DNA from: Neisseriaceae bacterium
GTDB taxonomy: Bacteria > Pseudomonadota > Gammaproteobacteria > Burkholderiales > UBA11063
Assembly: GCA_947446595.1 (NCBI GenBank)
Contig: CANFGS010000013.1
Location: 1-53,399, forward strand
DNA length: 53,399 nucleotides
Direction of reading: 5' to 3'
The notes under the pieces are model-generated. The model was not told the origin of the DNA. It saw only the letters and a program-made list of their open reading frames with translations, and searched no databases. Numbering within the stretch: the stretch's first letter is position 1; the number at the start of each line of letters is the position of its first letter. Made by a program: the position numbers and the translations under genes. Positions 36,107 through 46,586 of this stretch are shown here, one piece after another.

Positions 36107-37432
36107 ATGTTTGACAAAAATTTTGCAGTAATCGGGTTAGGTGATACAGGGTTATCAATAATTCGTTACCTTAACCATAAGAATGCTAAGATAGTTAGGG
36201 TCTTTGATACTAGAGAAGCGCCTCCTAATGCCGAACAAATAAAACTTCCAACTTCATTTGGAGCATTAAAGTATAGCGATTTTGCTGATATTGATATTAT
36301 AGTTATAAGCCCTGGTGTTTCAATATATGAGCCGGTATTACAAAAGGCACTAAAGAATAACAAGCAAGTAGTCGGTGATATTGAGTTATTTGCAAATGAA
36401 ATTAAGTCTTGGAATAGTAAAGTGATTGGGATAACTGGTAGTAATGGTAAAACAACTGTTACATCAATGACTGGTTATTTAAGTAGCTGTTATGGATTAA
36501 ATACGCTTATTGCTGGTAATATTGGTAAAACGGTGTTAGATAGTTATCTTGAGGTAACTACTAGTGGTAATATACCTGAAGTTATTGTGCTTGAGCTATC
36601 AAGTTTTCAATTAGAAAGTATATATAGTCTTGATTTAGATGCTGGAGTTGTATTAAATATTTCAGAAGATCATCTGGATCGTTATCGTGATTTACTTGAA
36701 TATGCGTATGCTAAAGCTAATATTTTTAATAATTGTAAAGTTCAAGTCTTAAATTCTGATGATGCATTTGTAAAAGCAATGCAAAGGCACGATAAAGCTT
36801 GCAAGTTTTTTGGTGAAGGTACAGATTTTAGCCTAAATAATAATATTCTACAGATTAATGGTACTGACTATCTGAATGCTAAAGAACTAAATTTGGTAGG
36901 GCGCCACAATTATTTTAATACTTTAGCAAGTCTTGCATTATTAGATGCTGCAGACATTGATATCTATAGTAATAAGATCAAAGATGGACTTATAAGTTTT
37001 AAAGGTCTAGAGCATAGAATGGAAAAAGTTACTACGCATAATGGTATACTCTATATAGAAGATTCAAAAGGTACTAATGTGGGTGCGGTTGTTGCTGGAG
37101 TTTCTGGTCTTGATTGCCCGGTACATTTAATTTTGGGTGGAGATGGTAAGGGCCAAGACTTTTCACCTTTAAGATCGCTAGTTGAAAAAAAATGTAAGTC
37201 GGTGGCAATTATTGGTCAAGACAAATTAGCAATTAAAAAAGTGTTAGATGGAGTTAAAATCCCTATTGAAATGTTTGCTACCCTTCCTGAGGCGGTTAAT
37301 TTTTGTATCCATAATGCTTCAAGTGGGGAGAGTGTTGTGCTATCTCCAGCTTGTGCTTCATGGGATATGTTTGATAATTATAAACATAGAGCTAAAGTTT
37401 TTATAGAGAGTGTTCATGCAAATATTTCATAA
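36107..37432 (+). CDS. murD: UDP-MurNAc-L-Ala:D-Glu ligase
   Basis: 441 residues. N-terminal GLGDTGLSIIRYL Rossmann-type segment, P-loop GITGSNGKTTVTSM near residue 107, ELSSFQLE near residue 164 and ILGGDGKGQDFSPL near residue 344 identify MurD. It adds D-glutamate to UDP-MurNAc-L-Ala. The final codons overlap the start of ftsW. Confidence 0.95.
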   Translation: MFDKNFAVIGLGDTGLSIIRYLNHKNAKIVRVFDTREAPPNAEQIKLPTSFGALKYSDFADIDIIVISPGVSIYEPVLQKALKNNKQVVGDIELFANEIKSWNSKVIGITGSNGKTTVTSMTGYLSSCYGLNTLIAGNIGKTVLDSYLEVTTSGNIPEVIVLELSSFQLESIYSLDLDAGVVLNISEDHLDRYRDLLEYAYAKANIFNNCKVQVLNSDDAFVKAMQRHDKACKFFGEGTDFSLNNNILQINGTDYLNAKELNLVGRHNYFNTLASLALLDAADIDIYSNKIKDGLISFKGLEHRMEKVTTHNGILYIEDSKGTNVGAVVAGVSGLDCPVHLILGGDGKGQDFSPLRSLVEKKCKSVAIIGQDKLAIKKVLDGVKIPIEMFATLPEAVNFCIHNASSGESVVLSPACASWDMFDNYKHRAKVFIESVHANIS

Positions 37433-38606
37433 ATTTTTTAACTGGTTATTCAATGACTCAAGTAAAAACGATCAAAGTCTAATTGATGATAAGATACTAT
37501 ACGCTGCAATTTGTTTGATTTTTATTGGAATAATTTTTGTTTATTCCGCATCGATTGCGTATGCAACTAATGATAAGCTTATTCATAACCAATACTACTA
37601 TATAATTCGTCATTTAGAATACGTTTTTGTTGCTGGGATTGCTGGTTTTGTGGTCTTTAAATTCCCAACTAGCTTTTGGCGTAAACATGCAGTTACTATT
37701 GGGGTTGTAGTTATAGTTCTATTAATAGCTGTTTTGATTCCACATATTGGTAGGGTTGTTAATGGAGCAAGGCGCTGGATTGGCTTTGGTTTAGTTAATT
37801 TACAACCCTCAGAATTAGCAAAACTTGGTATGGCTATATGTTTGTCTTACTATATTACTAGTAAACCTTCAGGACTAAAGCGTTTCGTCCAAGATGTATT
37901 GCCAATACTTGGGATTATAGGACTAGTATCTGGTTTATTACTACTTGAACCAGATATGGGTTCAACTACTGTAGTATTTATAATTGCTTTGGGTATCTTA
38001 TTCATGGCAAATATTGATAAAATGATTATTATCGGTTTTTCGTCAATTGGTGTTATTGGATTTGTTGTCTTGATTTTGATAGCACCATATCGCATGAGGA
38101 GGGTTCTGGGGTTTATAAACCCATGGGATGATGCACTAGGTAAAGGTTATCAATTAACCCACTCTTTGTTAGCAGTTGGTCATGGAGGATGGACTGGAGT
38201 TGGGCTAGGTAATAGTATTGAGAAATTGTTTTATTTACCAGAGGCGCATACCGATTTTATTTTAGCAATTATTGCTGAGGAAACTGGAGTTGCTGGAGTT
38301 GGAGTAATAGTTTTACTTTTTTGGATAATATTCTATCGCGGGTTTACAGTTGTTGGCAATGAAGCTCACGCACTACCAAATCGCCATTTTCAAGGATTAG
38401 TTGCACAAGGAATTAGTTTGTGGCTTTTTGCTCAGTCTTTAGTTAATATTGGGGTAACTATTGGTATATTACCAACTAAAGGGTTAACTCTACCATTTGT
38501 ATCATTTGGCGGTAGTTCGATAGTGGTTAGCTGTATTGCTTTAGCAATTTTATTAAAAATTGATTATGAAAATAAATTGATTAAATTAGGTGTTCAGATT
38601 GAATAA
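37416..38606 (+). CDS. ftsW: Septal peptidoglycan glycosyltransferase FtsW
   Basis: 396 residues from the ATG at 37416; a GTG two codons earlier (37410) is possible, but GAGAG is better spaced for the ATG. SEDS-family protein with about ten helices: NGARRWIGFGLVNLQPSELA, LLLEPDMGST, the HTDFILAIIAEETG block with its catalytic-loop acids, and the late LPFVSFGGSS. FtsW polymerises lipid II at the septum with FtsI. It overlaps murD by 17 bases and murG by 8 to 17. Confidence 0.94.
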   Translation: MQIFHKFFNWLFNDSSKNDQSLIDDKILYAAICLIFIGIIFVYSASIAYATNDKLIHNQYYYIIRHLEYVFVAGIAGFVVFKFPTSFWRKHAVTIGVVVIVLLIAVLIPHIGRVVNGARRWIGFGLVNLQPSELAKLGMAICLSYYITSKPSGLKRFVQDVLPILGIIGLVSGLLLLEPDMGSTTVVFIIALGILFMANIDKMIIIGFSSIGVIGFVVLILIAPYRMRRVLGFINPWDDALGKGYQLTHSLLAVGHGGWTGVGLGNSIEKLFYLPEAHTDFILAIIAEETGVAGVGVIVLLFWIIFYRGFTVVGNEAHALPNRHFQGLVAQGISLWLFAQSLVNIGVTIGILPTKGLTLPFVSFGGSSIVVSCIALAILLKIDYENKLIKLGVQIE

Positions 38607-39657
38607 AACTATACTAATTAGTGCTGGTGGAACTGGTGGACATATCTTTCCTGCCCTAAGTATTGCTAAAAAATTATTAAGTGAATATAATGTGGTATGG
38701 GTTGGCGCCAAGTCTGGTATCGAAGAAACGATAATCCCCAAAAACAATATTCCCTTACATAGTGTTAATATATCAGGCTTACGCAATAAAGGAGGCATTA
38801 GAAAAATTCTTATGCCTTTTATGCTTTTAAGAGCATTTTTTGAATGTCTGAAGATTATCATAAAAACTAAACCAGATGTTATAGTTGGATTTGGTGGTTA
38901 TGCTACTTTTCCGATTTGTTTTGTTGGTGTTATGCTTAGGATTCCAGTAATAATCCATGAACAAAATTCAATTGCTGGACTTACTAATAAAATTCTATCT
39001 AAAATTGTAACAAAAGTATTGGTTGCATATAATGGTGTTTTACCATCAAAAAATACGGTTGTAACTGGTAATCCTGTTCGTGATGAAATAAACAATCTAG
39101 ATATTCCTGAAATTCGTTATAAAGACCGTAGTGGTGGATTAAATATTCTAGTTGTTGGTGGGAGCTTAGGAGCTAAAAAGCTTAATGAAATTATGCCTGA
39201 AGTTTGTGCCTTACTTTCGAATTTAGATCACGTTGTTCATCAAGTCGGGCGTGGAGATGTAAATTTTGTCAGTAAACATTATCAAGAGCTTGGAGTTAAC
39301 GCTAAAGTACATAGCTTTATCGAAGATATGGCCAGTGAATACAGTAGGGCAGATCTGATTATTTGTAGGTCAGGAGCATCTACAGTTAGTGAAATTATGA
39401 GTGCTGGGGTAGCTACAGTTTTTGTACCATACCCATATGCAGTTGATGATCATCAGCGTTATAATGTGGGGGAATTAGTAAAATCTGGGGCTTCTTTTAT
39501 GGTATTGCAAGAAGATATTAGTACTGATTTGTTAGTGTCAATGATAAAATCACTTAATCGTGAAGAGTGCTTAAAAATGGCAAAACTTACTCGTAGTTTT
39601 GCGATACCAGATAGTACAGATAGAATTGTTAAAGTTATTAAGAAATATATTATATAG
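38599..39657 (+). CDS. murG: Lipid II synthase MurG (UDP-GlcNAc transferase)
   Basis: 352 residues from TTG 38599 ([20 protein letters not shown]), preceded by TTAGG at good spacing. A GTG at 38590 would add three residues but puts its ribosome site too close. GT-B fold: glycine-rich [35 protein letters not shown] and [11 protein letters not shown], the donor-binding site. MurG adds GlcNAc to lipid I at the inner face of the membrane. It is the last dcw gene here; murC does not follow. Confidence 0.94.
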   Translation: MNKTILISAGGTGGHIFPALSIAKKLLSEYNVVWVGAKSGIEETIIPKNNIPLHSVNISGLRNKGGIRKILMPFMLLRAFFECLKIIIKTKPDVIVGFGGYATFPICFVGVMLRIPVIIHEQNSIAGLTNKILSKIVTKVLVAYNGVLPSKNTVVTGNPVRDEINNLDIPEIRYKDRSGGLNILVVGGSLGAKKLNEIMPEVCALLSNLDHVVHQVGRGDVNFVSKHYQELGVNAKVHSFIEDMASEYSRADLIICRSGASTVSEIMSAGVATVFVPYPYAVDDHQRYNVGELVKSGASFMVLQEDISTDLLVSMIKSLNREECLKMAKLTRSFAIPDSTDRIVKVIKKYII

Positions 39658-39665
39658 GTTATAAA

Positions 39666-40790
39666 ATGAGTGAATTAGCAAATTATGCCTTAAAAACTAG
39701 TGTTGGGCGAATTTATAATGAAGATGCTTCAAAATATCGTACAGATTTTCAACGCGATAGGGATAGGATTATTCATTCAAGTGCTTTTAGACGGCTAGAA
39801 TATAAAACGCAAGTATTTATTAATCATGAAGGTGATTTGTTTCGTACTCGCTTAACTCATAGCTTAGAGGTTGCCCAGGTGGGGCGTTCTGTTGCTAGTG
39901 CTCTTAATCTGAATGTTGATTTGGTAGAGGCTATTTGTCTAGCTCATGATTTAGGTCATACACCTTTTGGGCATACTGGACAAGATGAACTAAATCAATG
40001 TATGCTAAAATCAAATGGAGAAGGATTTGAACATAACCTACAATCATTAAGAATAGTTGATAAGCTAGAGGAGCGATACGCATTATTTGATGGCTTAAAT
40101 CTTACATTTGAAACTCGTGAGGGGATTTTAAAACATTGTAGCTTAAGTAAAGCTAAAGAATTAGGAAGTATTGGAGAGCGGTTTTTACAAGGGACTAGAC
40201 CTAGTCTTGAGGCTCAGTTGGCCAATGTAGCAGATGAATTAGCTTATAATTATCACGATGTAGATGATGGACTTCGTGCAAATTTACTTGATTTTGAACA
40301 GTTGCAGGAAGTAACTCTAATAAGAGAACAATTAAAAGTTGTTTTGGCAAAATATCCTAATCTACAAGGTAGGCGTCTTCATAAAGAGCTGGTACGTCAG
40401 CTAATTAATATGACAATATATGATTTAATTGAAACTACAAATAATAATATTAGAATACATGCTATATCAAGTGTTGATGAGGCTAGAATTGTACCCCTTA
40501 GTGTCAAATATAGTGACGAAATGTCACAGATGCAGCGGGAGCTCAAAAAGTTTTTGATGAAAAATATGTATAGACATAGTAAAATTATGCAATTAAGATT
40601 TAAAGCAAGTAATATTGTTAGATCGTTATTCGAAGCGTATATGAGTGATTCCATGCTATTACCTGAGCAATATCAAAGGCGTATTGATTCAGATGGAGTT
40701 AACCGTGTTGTAGCTGATTACATTTCCGGAATGACTGATCGCTATGCTTTTAGACAGTATAATCGCTTATTTACTGTTGAGTCAGTATAA
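39666..40790 (+). CDS. dgt: dGTPase-family deoxyguanosinetriphosphate triphosphohydrolase
   Basis: 374 residues. HD-domain metal ligands are in [13 protein letters not shown] and [19 protein letters not shown]; the start [26 protein letters not shown] is typical. The enzyme cuts dNTPs to nucleoside and tripolyphosphate and helps set dNTP pools or restrict phage; the length fits the type-2 subgroup rather than the longer E. coli Dgt. It begins 8 bases after murG and is followed 18 bases later by relA, apparently in one transcript. Confidence 0.9.
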   Translation: MSELANYALKTSVGRIYNEDASKYRTDFQRDRDRIIHSSAFRRLEYKTQVFINHEGDLFRTRLTHSLEVAQVGRSVASALNLNVDLVEAICLAHDLGHTPFGHTGQDELNQCMLKSNGEGFEHNLQSLRIVDKLEERYALFDGLNLTFETREGILKHCSLSKAKELGSIGERFLQGTRPSLEAQLANVADELAYNYHDVDDGLRANLLDFEQLQEVTLIREQLKVVLAKYPNLQGRRLHKELVRQLINMTIYDLIETTNNNIRIHAISSVDEARIVPLSVKYSDEMSQMQRELKKFLMKNMYRHSKIMQLRFKASNIVRSLFEAYMSDSMLLPEQYQRRIDSDGVNRVVADYISGMTDRYAFRQYNRLFTVESV

Positions 40791-40808
40791 ACTAAGCGTG
40801 GAGTTAAA

Positions 40809-43037
40809 ATGGTAACAGTAAAGGCTAACTTTCATGATGTCAACTCTTGGCTTGATATTCATCAAGAACTATTTGAACCTGATGATATAGTAAATTTCGA
40901 AAAGGCAATTAAAATTGCTGAAGTATATTATCAAGGCAATAAATTTTATCCAACGGATATTGATTTATTGATGCACGCCCTTAACTGTGCAGCAACTGTT
41001 GCCAGCCTCAATCTTTATCCAGATGCCGTAATTGCTACTATATTATTTGCTATTCCCAAATTCTGCCCAAAATGGACTACTGAATTAGTTGTATTTGACC
41101 CTAAAGTTGTTGAGCTAGTTAGTGGTATAACCAAGGTTACTCAAATTAGACACTTAGGAGCTTTGGCTGATATCGAAAATGAGGACGATAAGAAAGAGCA
41201 AGTTGAAGTAATGCGTAAGATGTTACTTGCTATGGCAAGTGATATTCGTGTTGTTTTAATTGTACTTGTTGGGCGCGGTGAATTGATGTTAAATCTGAAA
41301 TCATGTACTGATACCCAGATACGACAAAAGATAGCTACAGAAACTGTAGAGATTTTTTCACCGCTTGCTAATCGTCTAGGAGTCTCACAGATTAAATGGG
41401 AGCTAGAAGATTTATCTTTTAAATATATGCACCCAGAGCAGTATAAAAAAATAGCACAACTTCTTCATGAAACTCGCGAAGAACGCTTAACTTATATAGA
41501 ACAAATCAAATCATTTTTAGCTGTTCATATGGATCAAAGCGGGATAACTGACTACGAAGTTACTGGACGTGCCAAACACATTTATTCCATTTGGAAGAAA
41601 ATGAAGAAGAAGAGCTATGATTTTGATGATTTATATGATATACGTGCTGTACGCGTTCTAGTACCTGAGGTTGGTGATTGTTACATAGTTCTTGGAATTG
41701 TCCATACCAAATATTCACCTATTCCTGGTGAGTTTGATGATTATATTTCTAATCCAAAACCAAATAACTATCAAAGTCTTCACACCTGTGTAATTGGTCC
41801 TGATGATAAGGTGATTGAAATCCAGATACGAACTTTTGCGATGCATGACCATGCTGAATATGGTATTGCTGCACACTGGAGATACAAGGAGTTTGGCGAA
41901 AAAGGGCAGTTAAATAATCAGGCATTTGCTGAAAAATTAGCATGGTTACGTCAGATTTTAGATTGGCGTGAAGAGTTAACTGATAAGGGTGATATTACTA
42001 ATATATTTAAAAATGAAATATTTAATGATACAATTTATGTAATGACTCCAAATGGTCGCGTGGTTTCACTGCCAAATGGCTCAACTCCTATTGATTTTGC
42101 ATACCATGTGCATAGTGATATAGGGCATAAATGTCGTGGTGCTAAGGTTGATGGGCATATTGTTCCCTTGTCTACAGAGCTTAAAAATGGTCAGCGCGTA
42201 GAAATTCTTACTGTAAAAGAAGGTGCTCCTAGTATAAATTGGCTTCATGATGGGTTTGTAAAAAGCACAAAAGCAATTAATCATATTCGTAAATTTATTC
42301 GCAATCAAAATTTGGATGAGTTTCAAGAGTCTGGTATTGAGATTTTTGACCGTGAACTATCTAAGTTTCATAATAGTAAAAGACCAAGCATGCGGAATAT
42401 TTTATCTGAACTAAATTATGAAAATGATAAGAGTATGTATGTTGATCTTGGGCGAGGTGATTTAAGACCTAGTGATTTACGATTTCGTATTGGGCAGTTA
42501 ATAGATAATACTTCAGATGCTAGCAAGGAGGCAGAATCTGACATAGAGCATGTAAATTTTGTAAGTGAAGTTCGAGACGACAAGAGAAAGCTATCAGGCA
42601 TCTTAGTAGATGGGGTGTCTGGAATAGTAACTTATATAGCAAAATGTTGTAAACCGCTTCCTGGGGATGAAATTATAGGTTTTATTACCCAAGGAAGAGG
42701 CGTTGCAATTCATCGTAGTAATTGTAATGAATTAAAACGCGAGGCAAGGTGGTTCCCAGGTAAAGTTGTTAAGGTTGATTGGGGCAGTACTTCTGCTTCG
42801 GCAGTATTTAATGCAGACCTAGAGGTTATAGCTAATGACCGTTCGGGATTGTTACGTGATTTAACTGATTTATTTGCTATGGAAAAAATTTCTATAGCTG
42901 GACTTAGGACTATTTGTAAGAATAATAAAGCTCATATGGTATTTACTTTACAGATAGGTGGGGGTGAATTTAATTTCTCATGGCTAATCAATAAAATCTT
43001 TAAAGTTACTGGTGTAACAGAGGTTGTGCGCAAATAA
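40809..43037 (+). CDS. relA: GTP pyrophosphokinase RelA ((p)ppGpp synthetase)
   Basis: 742 residues. The N-terminal hydrolase-like domain has lost its HD metal site: the usual H-D pair is replaced in ATILFAIPKF. The synthetase domain is intact (DLYDIRAVRVLV, NYQSLHT, EIQIRT) with the EFDD motif of monofunctional RelA. The TGS domain (about 400-465), a zinc-finger-like CCKPLPGDEIIGF and a C-terminal ACT domain sense stalled ribosomes. So this is the stringent-response synthetase; a separate bifunctional SpoT should exist elsewhere. Confidence 0.93.
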   Translation: MVTVKANFHDVNSWLDIHQELFEPDDIVNFEKAIKIAEVYYQGNKFYPTDIDLLMHALNCAATVASLNLYPDAVIATILFAIPKFCPKWTTELVVFDPKVVELVSGITKVTQIRHLGALADIENEDDKKEQVEVMRKMLLAMASDIRVVLIVLVGRGELMLNLKSCTDTQIRQKIATETVEIFSPLANRLGVSQIKWELEDLSFKYMHPEQYKKIAQLLHETREERLTYIEQIKSFLAVHMDQSGITDYEVTGRAKHIYSIWKKMKKKSYDFDDLYDIRAVRVLVPEVGDCYIVLGIVHTKYSPIPGEFDDYISNPKPNNYQSLHTCVIGPDDKVIEIQIRTFAMHDHAEYGIAAHWRYKEFGEKGQLNNQAFAEKLAWLRQILDWREELTDKGDITNIFKNEIFNDTIYVMTPNGRVVSLPNGSTPIDFAYHVHSDIGHKCRGAKVDGHIVPLSTELKNGQRVEILTVKEGAPSINWLHDGFVKSTKAINHIRKFIRNQNLDEFQESGIEIFDRELSKFHNSKRPSMRNILSELNYENDKSMYVDLGRGDLRPSDLRFRIGQLIDNTSDASKEAESDIEHVNFVSEVRDDKRKLSGILVDGVSGIVTYIAKCCKPLPGDEIIGFITQGRGVAIHRSNCNELKREARWFPGKVVKVDWGSTSASAVFNADLEVIANDRSGLLRDLTDLFAMEKISIAGLRTICKNNKAHMVFTLQIGGGEFNFSWLINKIFKVTGVTEVVRK

Positions 43038-43049
43038 AATAAAACATAC

Positions 43050-43079
43050 TTGCATTTTAAAATAATGATATGCTATAAT
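43050..43079 (+). promoter_or_regulatory. Promoter of the spc ribosomal operon
   Basis: TTGCAT (43050-43055) and TATAAT (43074-43079) are separated by 18 bases, and TGC before the -10 provides the extended motif. Transcription should start near 43086, leaving a leader of about 85 bases before rplN. It is the best promoter match in the window. Confidence 0.75.
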
Positions 43080-43102
43080 CTTCAACTCATTCAGAGAAAT
43101 AA

Positions 43103-43134
43103 TCGGTTCCCAAGACAATTGGGTCCAAAACTGA
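43103..43134 (+). promoter_or_regulatory. Leader stem-loop upstream of rplN
   Basis: TCGGTT-CCCAA pairs with TTGGG (43119-43123) and, after a 5-base bulge, with AACTGA (43129-43134): 11 bp including one G-U, closed by a 5-base loop. It lies wholly within the predicted leader. Ribosomal operons are often autoregulated through such structures, but no known r-protein target is recognised. Confidence 0.45.
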
Positions 43135-43170
43135 TGCGTTAGACGTATTAAGTTGGAAAGGTAAAATAAA

Positions 43171-43539
43171 ATGATTCAAATGCAAACAGTATTAGAAGTT
43201 GCTGACAATACTGGCGCACGTAAAGTTATGTGCATCAAGGTATTAGGTGGTTCAAAGCGCCGTTATGCCGGTGTTGGCGATATTATTAAAGTGTCTATTA
43301 AAGACGCTGCTCCGCGTGGTCGGGTAAAAAAAGGTGATGTTTATAATGCAGTAGTGGTTAGAACTGCTAAAGGTGTTCGTCGTAATGACGGGGCTTTGGT
43401 TAAGTTTGACTCAAATGCCGCAGTATTATTAAACGCTAAGTTAGAACCAATCGGTACACGTATTTTTGGTCCAGTAACTCGTGAGTTACGTACTGAGAAA
43501 TTCATGAAGATTGTTTCTCTAGCACCAGAAGTAATTTAA
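43171..43539 (+). CDS. rplN: 50S ribosomal protein L14 (uL14)
   Basis: 122 residues, the universal length. [20 protein letters not shown] and [20 protein letters not shown] are the family signature. L14 binds 23S rRNA at the subunit interface. It is the first gene of this ribosomal cluster; rpmC and rpsQ, which normally precede it, are absent and relA stands there instead. Confidence 0.98.
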   Translation: MIQMQTVLEVADNTGARKVMCIKVLGGSKRRYAGVGDIIKVSIKDAAPRGRVKKGDVYNAVVVRTAKGVRRNDGALVKFDSNAAVLLNAKLEPIGTRIFGPVTRELRTEKFMKIVSLAPEVI

Positions 43540-43551
43540 GGTAGATAGACT

Positions 43552-43863
43552 ATGAAAAAAATTCATAAGGGTGATGAAGTAATTGTTATTGCTGGTCGCG
43601 ACAAAGGTAAAACCGGTGAGGTATTACAGGTGGTTGATGGTGAGAAAGTGGTTGTTGCTGGTGTAGCTGTTGCAAAAAAACACGCTAAGCCAAATCCGGC
43701 TAAAGGTATCACTGGTGGTGTGGTTGATAAAAATCTACCTATACATATTTCAAACATTGCAATTTACAATAAAGAGACCAAAAAAGCAGATCGCGTTGGT
43801 ATTCAAGTTGTTGATGGCAAAAAAGTGCGGGTATTAAAATCTACCGGTAAGACTATAGCTTAA
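43552..43863 (+). CDS. rplX: 50S ribosomal protein L24 (uL24)
   Basis: 103 residues. KOW motif near the start ([20 protein letters not shown]), then [17 protein letters not shown] typical of L24, which initiates 50S assembly by binding the 5' domain of 23S rRNA. It follows rplN by 12 bases in standard spc order. Confidence 0.98.
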   Translation: MKKIHKGDEVIVIAGRDKGKTGEVLQVVDGEKVVVAGVAVAKKHAKPNPAKGITGGVVDKNLPIHISNIAIYNKETKKADRVGIQVVDGKKVRVLKSTGKTIA

Positions 43864-43874
43864 GGGGCAATAAT

Positions 43875-44411
43875 ATGGCAAGATTAAAAGATTTTTATAC
43901 AACTGAGATTGTTCCTCAGTTAATGAAGCAATTTAACTATGCTTCAATTATGGAAGTTCCGCGCATCGAAAAAATCACTCTTAATATGGGTGTTGGTGAA
44001 GCGGTTGCTGATAAAAAAGTAATGGAGTTCGCAGTTTCAGACTTGACGAAGATTTCTGGCCAAAAGCCAGTAGTGACTAAAGCTCGTAAGTCAATTGCGG
44101 TTTATAAAATTAGAACTGGTTACCCAGTTGGATGTAAAGTTACACTACGTAAAATAAGAATGTACGAGTTTTTAGATCGTTTAGTAAGTATTGCATTGCC
44201 TCGCGTGCGTGATTTTCGTGGTTTATCTGCGAAGTCATTTGACAAGGGTGGTAATTACAATTTTGGGATTAAAGAACAAATCATATTCCCTGAAATTGAA
44301 TACGATAAAATCGATGCACTTCGTGGTATGAACATTACTGTTACTACAACTGCTAAAACTAGTGAAGAAGCTAAGGCGCTACTTAAAGCGTTTAGTTTCC
44401 CTATTAAATAA
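43875..44411 (+). CDS. rplE: 50S ribosomal protein L5 (uL5)
   Basis: 178 residues, normal length. [20 protein letters not shown] and [14 protein letters not shown] are conserved; the protein binds 5S rRNA in the central protuberance. In E. coli the S8 autoregulatory site overlaps the start of this gene's mRNA; I could not identify an equivalent here. Confidence 0.98.
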   Translation: MARLKDFYTTEIVPQLMKQFNYASIMEVPRIEKITLNMGVGEAVADKKVMEFAVSDLTKISGQKPVVTKARKSIAVYKIRTGYPVGCKVTLRKIRMYEFLDRLVSIALPRVRDFRGLSAKSFDKGGNYNFGIKEQIIFPEIEYDKIDALRGMNITVTTTAKTSEEAKALLKAFSFPIK

Positions 44412-44424
44412 AGGATATTCTGAT

Positions 44425-44730
44425 ATGACAAGATTAGCTTTGGTTGAAAGAGAAACAAAACGCGCAGAAACGGTGAAGAAATTTGCTGCTAAGCGTGCCG
44501 CAATTTTTTCAATTATAAACAATTCACAGGCTTCTGAAGAAGAAAAGTTTGATGCTAGATTAGCTTTACAAAAATTACCACGTAATTCATCTCCATCAAG
44601 AAAACGTAATCGTTGTGCCTTAACAGGCCGTCCTCGTGGCACGTTTCGTAAGTTTGGTATAGCGCGCAATAAACTAAGAGAGTTAGCGCTAAAAGGTGAT
44701 ATACCTGGCATAATTAAGGCCAGCTGGTAA
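44425..44730 (+). CDS. rpsN: 30S ribosomal protein S14 (uS14), zinc-free long form
   Basis: 101 residues from the ATG at 44425, preceded by AAAGGA; an upstream in-frame ATG at 44362 lies inside rplE and is not credible. The protein lacks the CxxC pairs of the short zinc form and has the extra internal segment of the C-minus type. [18 protein letters not shown] is the signature. It assembles in the 30S head. Confidence 0.97.
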   Translation: MTRLALVERETKRAETVKKFAAKRAAIFSIINNSQASEEEKFDARLALQKLPRNSSPSRKRNRCALTGRPRGTFRKFGIARNKLRELALKGDIPGIIKASW

Positions 44731-44751
44731 GAGAAGAAGGAGTAAATAAAA

Positions 44752-45141
44752 ATGATGCAAGATACAATTGCAGATATGCTAACACGAATAAGGAATGCAC
44801 AATCTGCAAAAAAAGAAACTGTAGTTATGCCTTCCTCTAAAGTGAAAGTTTCAATAGCTGCTGTGTTAAAAGATGAGGGTTATATAGAAGAATATAAAGT
44901 GACTGGTGATGTTAAGCCTGAGCTTTCTATTACTCTTAAGTACTACGCTGGACGTCCAGTAATCGAAAAGATTGAACGCATTTCGCGTCCTGGGTTACGT
45001 ATTTATCGTAGATGTGATGAATTGCCTACTGTAATGAATGGTTTAGGTGTTGCGATAGTTTCAACTTCACGTGGAGTTATTACTGATCGTCGCGCTCGTT
45101 CTTTACAAGTTGGTGGTGAAGTTATTTGTGTGGTTGCTTAA
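44752..45141 (+). CDS. rpsH: 30S ribosomal protein S8 (uS8)
   Basis: 129 residues. [18 protein letters not shown] at the start and [20 protein letters not shown] near the end are diagnostic. Primary 16S rRNA binder of the central domain and, in enterics, the translational repressor of the spc operon. Tandem ATG codons at 44752 and 44755; AAGGAG lies upstream. Confidence 0.98.
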   Translation: MMQDTIADMLTRIRNAQSAKKETVVMPSSKVKVSIAAVLKDEGYIEEYKVTGDVKPELSITLKYYAGRPVIEKIERISRPGLRIYRRCDELPTVMNGLGVAIVSTSRGVITDRRARSLQVGGEVICVVA

Positions 45142-45163
45142 TATACTTTGAGGAGTAAAATAA

Positions 45164-45700
45164 ATGTTATCTCGTATTGCTAAAACACCTCTTGGTATCC
45201 CTTCAGGGGTAGAAGTAACCATAAATGGTTCACAGGTAAAGGTAAAGGGTTCTTTAGGGCAGGCTGAATTTACATTCAATCCAGCAGTTGCTATTGCTAA
45301 AAAAGATAATTCTATAGTTTTAGAAACAGTTGAAGAAACTGTTTTTGCTAAGGCATTATCAGGCACAGTTCATGCACTTATCAAAAATATGATAGTAGGT
45401 GTTACAACTGGCTTTGAGAAAAAACTAACTATTATTGGTGTTGGTTATCGTGCTCAGGCACAAGGTGAAAACCTAAATCTAACTCTTGGATACTCTCATC
45501 CGGTTGTTTATAAAGCACCAAAGGGTATTAAGATTGAAACGCCTACACAAACTGAAGTATTGATCAAAGGGATTGATAAGCAGTTAGTTGGTGAAGTGGC
45601 GGCTAAGATCAGAGGTGTTAGACCGGTAGAGCCTTATAAAGGTAAGGGTGTTCGTTATTTTGATGAACAAGTTAGTCTAAAAGAAACTAAGAAAAAATAG
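45164..45700 (+). CDS. rplF: 50S ribosomal protein L6 (uL6)
   Basis: 178 residues. Two similar L6 domains; GVGYRAQAQGENLNLTLGYS and the C-terminal VRPVEPYKGKGVRY signature are clear. It binds near the sarcin-ricin loop at the factor-binding site. GAGGAG precedes the ATG. Confidence 0.98.
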   Translation: MLSRIAKTPLGIPSGVEVTINGSQVKVKGSLGQAEFTFNPAVAIAKKDNSIVLETVEETVFAKALSGTVHALIKNMIVGVTTGFEKKLTIIGVGYRAQAQGENLNLTLGYSHPVVYKAPKGIKIETPTQTEVLIKGIDKQLVGEVAAKIRGVRPVEPYKGKGVRYFDEQVSLKETKKK

Positions 45701-45716
45701 TTAGGAAAGCAGAAAA

Positions 45717-46076
45717 ATGAGTACTAATAAAAAAGATGCTAGACAAAGACGTGCAAGAGGTACAAGACTAAAAATAGCTGAGCTTGGCGTTAAGCGTTTG
45801 GTAGTATACAAATCTAATAGTCATATCTATGCGCAAGTTATCGATGAAGATGGCGCGGTAGTGTTGGCACAGGCTTCTACTTTATCTAAAGAATTAGCTG
45901 ATAGTGTTAAAAATGGTGGAAATGTTGAAGCCGCTAAACTAGTGGGCAAAAATATTGCTGAAAAAGCAAAAGTAGCTGGGGTAACCAAAGTTGCTTTTGA
46001 TAGATCTGGATTCCGTTATCACGGTCGTGTTAAAGCTTTGGCTGACAGCGCACGTGAAAATGGTCTTGTGTTCTAG
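45717..46076 (+). CDS. rplR: 50S ribosomal protein L18 (uL18)
   Basis: 119 residues. Basic N-terminus ([20 protein letters not shown]), then [20 protein letters not shown], the conserved C-terminal block. It binds 5S rRNA with L5. It lies 16 bases after rplF and 13 before rpsE. Confidence 0.98.
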   Translation: MSTNKKDARQRRARGTRLKIAELGVKRLVVYKSNSHIYAQVIDEDGAVVLAQASTLSKELADSVKNGGNVEAAKLVGKNIAEKAKVAGVTKVAFDRSGFRYHGRVKALADSARENGLVF

Positions 46077-46089
46077 TTGGAGTAAATAA

Positions 46090-46584
46090 ATGGCTGAGAT
46101 TAAAGATCAATTTATAGAGAAGATGATAAGCGTTAACCGCGTTACTAAAGTGGTTAAAGGCGGTAGAATTATGGGCTTTGCTGCTCTTACTGTCGTAGGT
46201 GACGGTGATGGTAGTATTGGCATGGGTTCTGCTAAATCAAAAGAAGTACCTGTTGCAGTTCAAAAAGCTGTGAAGGAAGCGCGTAAAAATATGGTTAAAG
46301 TGTCACTTAAAAGTGGTACTGTGCATCATACAGTAACTGCACGTCATGGTGCAACTACGGTATATTTGCAACCTGCTAAAGATGGTACTGGTATCATCGC
46401 AGGTGGAGCAATGCGTGCTGTATTTGAAGCTGTTGGTGTTAAAAATATTACTGCTAAGGTTCATGGTTCAACAAACCCATACAATGTGGTTCGTGCAACA
46501 TTAAGTGCCTTAGAAGCTGTATATACGCCATCTGAAATTGCTGCTAAACGCGGTAAGACAGTTGAAGAAATTTTAGGAAACTAA
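46090..46584 (+). CDS. rpsE: 30S ribosomal protein S5 (uS5)
   Basis: 164 residues. The dsRBD-like N-terminal domain has [19 protein letters not shown] and the G-rich [18 protein letters not shown] loop involved in decoding accuracy and mRNA unwinding. The C-terminal domain contains [22 protein letters not shown] near the end serves the closely following rpmD. Confidence 0.98.
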   Translation: MAEIKDQFIEKMISVNRVTKVVKGGRIMGFAALTVVGDGDGSIGMGSAKSKEVPVAVQKAVKEARKNMVKVSLKSGTVHHTVTARHGATTVYLQPAKDGTGIIAGGAMRAVFEAVGVKNITAKVHGSTNPYNVVRATLSALEAVYTPSEIAAKRGKTVEEILGN

Positions 46585-46586
46585 TT

